A model generated the notes under the pieces. It saw nothing but the letters and a program-made list of their open reading frames with translations, was not told the origin of the DNA and made no database searches. A stretch of 64,000 bases of DNA from Paraburkholderia phenazinium. GTDB taxonomy: Bacteria; Pseudomonadota; Gammaproteobacteria; Burkholderiales; Burkholderiaceae. Shown one piece after another: positions 62,882 through 64,000 of this stretch (position 1 is its first letter; every line of letters starts with the position of its first letter). Position numbers and translations under genes: made by a program. The stretch covers positions 186,001 to 250,000 of the forward strand of contig NZ_FNCJ01000011.1 of assembly GCF_900100735.1 (NCBI RefSeq), in the 5' to 3' direction.

Positions 62882-64000
62882 TCACTTAAACGTCTGAACC
62901 CCCGTAATCACCGGATACGCCACCGAGAACACCACATTCAAAAACTTCTGCACTTCGGCGATCGGCGCATTCGAGACATACAACAGATCCTTGTTATCCA
63001 TCATGAAGCTCTGCGCCACGAAAAACGAGTTCGGATCACGCAGGTTCACGCGGTACACCACCGGCACCTTGCCGTCGGCGGTAGTACGGACAGGCGAGAT
63101 CGGCCACGGCAGCGCCTTGGCATCTTCAAGCCGAAAAATGAACACACCCTGCGCATCCGAGCGCGAGTCCTGCAAACCACCAGCGCGCGCCAGAGCCTGC
63201 GCCAGCGTGATGCCCTGCGCCTCGAAGTTGATTTCCTCGTTCTTGCCCGTCGCCCCAAGCGCCATAAAGCTGTACGGCTGAAATAGCGCCGTCACCACGT
63301 CGCCGGCATGTAGCGGCACGTTCTGACGCGGGTCGCGAATCACCGTCTCGAGCGGCAAGGAGGCAACGGTGTTACCGCGCGTCACCTGAATCGTGATCTT
63401 GTCGACCGGCTGCTTGACCCCGCCCGCACCGGCGAGCGCATCCAGCAGGCGCTCGCCGCGAGCCGTCAGGGCCATCCGGTTGCTGCTGGCCACGTCGCCC
63501 ACCACCGTCACGTACGACGTCTCGTTGCGCGACAGCTTCACGAGCACCTGTGGGTCATGAGCAATGTTCTTGAGCCGCGCAGTGATATCGCGCTGCAACT
63601 CGCCAGGGGTGCGGCCCGCCGCCTTGATTTGGCCAGCGAACGGAACATCGATGTTGCCGTCCCCGCCGATGGTCTGATCAGGCAACACCGTCACCCGCGC
63701 ATTGCTGGTCCCAGCCTTCGCGTCACCTTGCGCTGCGCCAAAAAGCGTCGCCGGCGGCGCTTCCCAGATCGACACTTCGATGGTGTCGCCAACGCCCAAT
63801 TGCTGCTGGAATAGCGTGCCGTTACCAAGCGTCGAGGAAAAATCGCCGGTGCTGCGCTCTGCATAAAGCTTACGCGCGATGTCATCCGTCACATCGACAA
63901 TCTGAATACCCGCCGGATTTGCTGCCCCCGATGCCCGGTCGATTTGTGCACTGCTGGGCCCCGAGGTAGGAATACTCGAACAGCCATTAAGCGAGGCTGC
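62882..64000 (-). CDS. Capsule polysaccharide export outer-membrane lipoprotein (Wza/KpsD/WcbC-like), 5'-truncated
   Basis: The frame is open to the window edge, giving about 372 residues. Near the edge it reads AASLNGCSS, a lipobox (LNGC) whose Cys would be acylated; only the signal-peptide start is missing. Polysaccharide export (Poly_export) domain: LGVGDTIEVSIWEAP, DQTIGGDGNIDVPFAGQIKAAGRTP in parts, then SLBB-type repeats (YVTVVGDVASSNRMALTARG, LHAGDVVTALFQP). It forms the outer-membrane exit channel working with WcbD, Wzm and Wzt. It heads the right arm. Confidence 0.93.
   Translation of the reverse strand, partial: AASLNGCSSIPTSGPSSAQIDRASGAANPAGIQIVDVTDDIARKLYAERSTGDFSSTLGNGTLFQQQLGVGDTIEVSIWEAPPATLFGAAQGDAKAGTSNARVTVLPDQTIGGDGNIDVPFAGQIKAAGRTPGELQRDITARLKNIAHDPQVLVKLSRNETSYVTVVGDVASSNRMALTARGERLLDALAGAGGVKQPVDKITIQVTRGNTVASLPLETVIRDPRQNVPLHAGDVVTALFQPYSFMALGATGKNEEINFEAQGITLAQALARAGGLQDSRSDAQGVFIFRLEDAKALPWPISPVRTTADGKVPVVYRVNLRDPNSFFVAQSFMMDNKDLLYVSNAPIAEVQKFLNVVFSVAYPVITGVQTFK

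Noticed and set aside
1..64000. tRNA, rRNA, CRISPR, prophage or intact IS elements
   Set aside because: Looked for clover-leaf-like ends, repeat-spacer patterns, integrases and transposases; none seen.

Overview
The window is high-GC chromosomal DNA of a Burkholderia-group betaproteobacterium, most likely Paraburkholderia or a close relative. This rests on recognised protein families: a urease operon, a Kdo 3-hydroxylase beside waaA and waaC, and a WcbO-P-Q-R-S-T capsule block known from the Burkholderia pseudomallei group. I see no rRNA, tRNA, CRISPR array or intact insertion sequence.

Layout. Positions 1-3445 hold the end of a urease operon (ureC 3' part, ureE, ureF, ureG), followed by a convergent Fic-family gene. 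Positions 4352-7640 (minus) carry the inner-core LPS set waaA, kdoO and waaC; a strong intrinsic terminator separates it from a phosphomannomutase/phosphoglucomutase gene (7833-9227). Positions 9483-13896 (plus) form a small polysaccharide operon: flippase, GT2, GT4 and galE. Positions 14183-22601 are mixed accessory and metabolic genes: an ankyrin-repeat protein, two tiny unknown genes, a Nudix hydrolase, two gene remnants, a universal stress protein, a BON-domain protein, a DUF1989 protein, an Asp/Glu-racemase-like enzyme and a DadA-like oxidase. Positions 22880-27558 encode a Liv-type amino-acid ABC importer with a natural LivM-LivG fusion. Positions 27574-33772 are unrelated single genes, and this stretch carries two short sequence duplications that suggest past rearrangement.

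Positions 33807-64000 form a capsule locus built around an ABC exporter. The left arm (minus, 33807-48028) contains a GNAT protein and wcbT, wcbS, wcbR, wcbQ, wcbP and wcbO, mostly joined by 4-base ATGA overlaps. The divergent centre (plus, 48529-52449) contains wcbD/kpsE, wzm, wzt and a glycosyltransferase. The right arm (minus, 64000 to 52451) contains a wza/kpsD-type export lipoprotein, an FkbM fusion protein, glycosyltransferases, a sulfotransferase-like fusion, and gmd and rmd for GDP-D-rhamnose. The two arms meet tail to tail with one base between stop codons.

The most interesting hypothesis is that the left arm makes a dedicated sphingoid- or ceramide-like lipid. A single-module highly reducing PKS (KS-AT-DH-degenerate MT-ER-KR-ACP, no thioesterase) could build a saturated chain. 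An AONS/serine-palmitoyltransferase-type PLP enzyme (WcbT) could release it by condensation with an amino acid. A short-chain reductase (WcbP), a GNAT acyltransferase and an LpxC-like zinc deacetylase (WcbS) could finish it, and a sulfatase-fold membrane transferase (WcbQ) could add a head group. A second notable feature is a Wzt C-terminal-like carbohydrate-recognition domain fused to a sulfotransferase, while Wzt itself is short and lacks that domain.
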